Positions 6,784-7,861 of a stretch of DNA of 7,861 bases are shown one piece after another. The position numbers and the translations under genes are program-made. Origin of the DNA: AG41 sp035943095 (GTDB lineage: Bacteria > Gemmatimonadota > Gemmatimonadetes > Gemmatimonadales > GWC2-71-9); NCBI GenBank assembly GCA_035943095.1, contig DASZCN010000128.1:1-7861 (forward strand). Direction: 5' to 3'. Below the pieces are notes generated by a model. That model did not search any database and was not told where the DNA came from. It was given only the letters and a program-made list of their open reading frames with translations. Numbering within the stretch: the stretch's first letter is position 1; each line of letters begins with the position of its first letter.

Positions 6784-7861
6784 ATGGCTACTCGCGCAAC
6801 CGCATCGAGCCGGCGAAGTTGGGACGGCACCGAGCAGGCGAGAGCCGTGAGCGTATACACTCTGAAGAACACCCACGGGATGGAGCTCGACGTTCTCGAC
6901 TATGGCGGGATCATCGTCTCGCTCAAGGTGCCGGATCGCTCCGGCCGGCTCGACGACGTCGTCTTGGGCTTTGACTCACTCGAGCAGTACGTACGGTCGT
7001 CCCCCCCCCCGTACTTCGGAGCGATCATCGGTCGGTATGGCAACCGCATCGCTCGCGGGCGATTCGCGCTCGACGGCCGCACGTACACGCTGGCGACGAA
7101 CGACGGCCCCAATCATCTCCATGGCGGTGTGAAAGGCTTCGACAAAGTCGTTTGGGACGTGTCGCCGTTCGCGCGGCAGGACTCGACCGGTCTGGTACTC
7201 CGCTATACCAGCCCGGACGGGGAGGAGGGGTACCCCGGCACGCTGCGGGCCATGGTCACGTACACATTGACCGAAGCGAACGAGCTGATCTTCGACTACG
7301 AGGCGACGACCGACCGGGCCACGCCCGTCAACCTCACGCAACACAGCTACTTCAATCTCGCCGGGGAAGGTGACGGCGACGTCCTCGGCCATATGCTCAC
7401 CCTCAACGCCGATTCCATCACGCCGGTCGACTCCACGCTGATCCCCACGGGTGAGATCCGGAGCGTGGAGGGCACGCCGTTCGACTTCCGCGCAGCTCGG
7501 GCGATCGGCGCGCATCTCGACTACGACGACCAGCAGCTCGTGTACGGCCGGGGCTACGATCACAACTTCGTGCTCAATAAGGATCGAGACGGGCGAGCGG
7601 GCCCCACGCTCGCCGCGCGGGTGTACGAGCCCTCGAGTGGCCGAACGATGGAGGTGTACACCACGGAGCCGGGATTGCAGTTCTACTCCGGCAACTACCT
7701 CGACGGCACACTCAGTGGTAAGAGAGGCACGGCGTATTCGGCCCGCTCCGGCTTCACGCTGGAAACGCAGCACTTCCCGGATTCGCCGAACCACCCCAGC
7801 TTTCCCCCGACGATCTTGGCTCCCGGCACGGAGTACCGCTCCCGAACCCTCTTGCGGTTCA
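6784..7861 (+). CDS. galM: Galactose mutarotase (aldose 1-epimerase), 3' end just outside window
   Basis: It interconverts alpha and beta anomers of galactose or glucose, feeding the Leloir pathway or glycolysis in the cytoplasm. The frame is open from ATG 6784, just after an in-frame TAG at 6775-6777, to the window edge, giving about 359 residues. The family is usually 340-380 and the last residues (TEYRSRTLLRF) match a typical C-terminus, so probably only a few are missing. All four catalytic-site elements are present: His113 in NHLHGG, His187 in NLTQHSYFNL, Asp259 in GYDHNFVL and Glu327 in FTLETQHFPD. PYFGAIIGRYGNRIARGRF is also diagnostic. ATG 6784 was chosen because SWDGTEQARAVSVYTL aligns without a gap to the usual N-terminal strand. 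A GTG at 6847 also lies in frame but would remove that strand. No export signal is seen. A run of ten C (7001-7010) lies inside the gene. The gene diverges from the symporter. Confidence 0.93.
   Translation, partial: MATRATASSRRSWDGTEQARAVSVYTLKNTHGMELDVLDYGGIIVSLKVPDRSGRLDDVVLGFDSLEQYVRSSPPPYFGAIIGRYGNRIARGRFALDGRTYTLATNDGPNHLHGGVKGFDKVVWDVSPFARQDSTGLVLRYTSPDGEEGYPGTLRAMVTYTLTEANELIFDYEATTDRATPVNLTQHSYFNLAGEGDGDVLGHMLTLNADSITPVDSTLIPTGEIRSVEGTPFDFRAARAIGAHLDYDDQQLVYGRGYDHNFVLNKDRDGRAGPTLAARVYEPSSGRTMEVYTTEPGLQFYSGNYLDGTLSGKRGTAYSARSGFTLETQHFPDSPNHPSFPPTILAPGTEYRSRTLLRF
7001..7010 (+). repeat. Homopolymer run of ten C inside galM
   Basis: Ten consecutive C encode the end of a Ser codon, two Pro codons and the start of a third, just before the conserved YFGAIIGR segment. 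The reading frame is the same on both sides, so the gene is intact as given. Runs of this length are prone to slippage in replication and to length errors in sequencing. Confidence 0.9.

Noticed and set aside
6062..6850. 262-codon open frame on the + strand across the symporter N-terminus and the divergent spacer
   Set aside because: It is antisense to conserved helices and out of frame with the mutarotase; highly charged with no recognisable domain.
6976..7794. 272-codon open frame on the - strand opposite galM
   Set aside because: It overlaps a mutarotase with all catalytic residues intact; Arg/Val-rich shadow composition.

Overview
The window is a GC-rich bacterial segment holding five protein genes and almost no non-coding DNA. 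It reads as a carbohydrate-use locus, most plausibly for beta-galactosides or a related glycan. Gene content and style (a sodium/solute symporter paired with a tiny membrane protein, large exported glycosidases, very tight packing) are what I would expect of soil or sediment Gemmatimonadota or Acidobacteriota. That taxonomic guess is inference: the window has no rRNA or other marker gene.

Layout. On the + strand, a glycoside hydrolase family 2 (GH2) enzyme enters from the left edge without its start (1-2249). It overlaps by one base (TAATG) an exported 870-residue clan GH-A, GH5-like protein (2249-4861). Two genes then run on the - strand, converging on it: a sodium/solute symporter (SSS) of about 567 residues (6760 down to 5057) and, 4 bases after its stop, a 78-residue protein with two membrane segments (5052 down to 4816). 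The 3' end of the small gene overlaps the 3' end of the GH5-like gene by 46 bases. On the + strand, diverging from the symporter, is galactose mutarotase (6784 to the right edge). Its coding sequence is complete except for probably a few C-terminal residues.

How the genes could work together (inference): the two hydrolases release sugars from a glycan, the symporter with its possible small partner imports them with sodium, and the mutarotase interconverts anomers of free galactose or glucose for the first cytoplasmic kinase step. GH2 enzymes retain configuration, so the product of beta-galactoside cleavage is beta-D-galactose, the form the mutarotase would convert.

No tRNA, rRNA, CRISPR array, insertion sequence, transposase or regulator gene was seen. 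No stretch longer than about 25 bases between the chosen gene ends lacks coding sequence. The items most worth a second look are the small membrane protein coupled to the symporter, the uncharacterised C-terminal half of the GH5-like protein, a run of ten C inside the mutarotase gene, and the very short divergent and convergent junctions.
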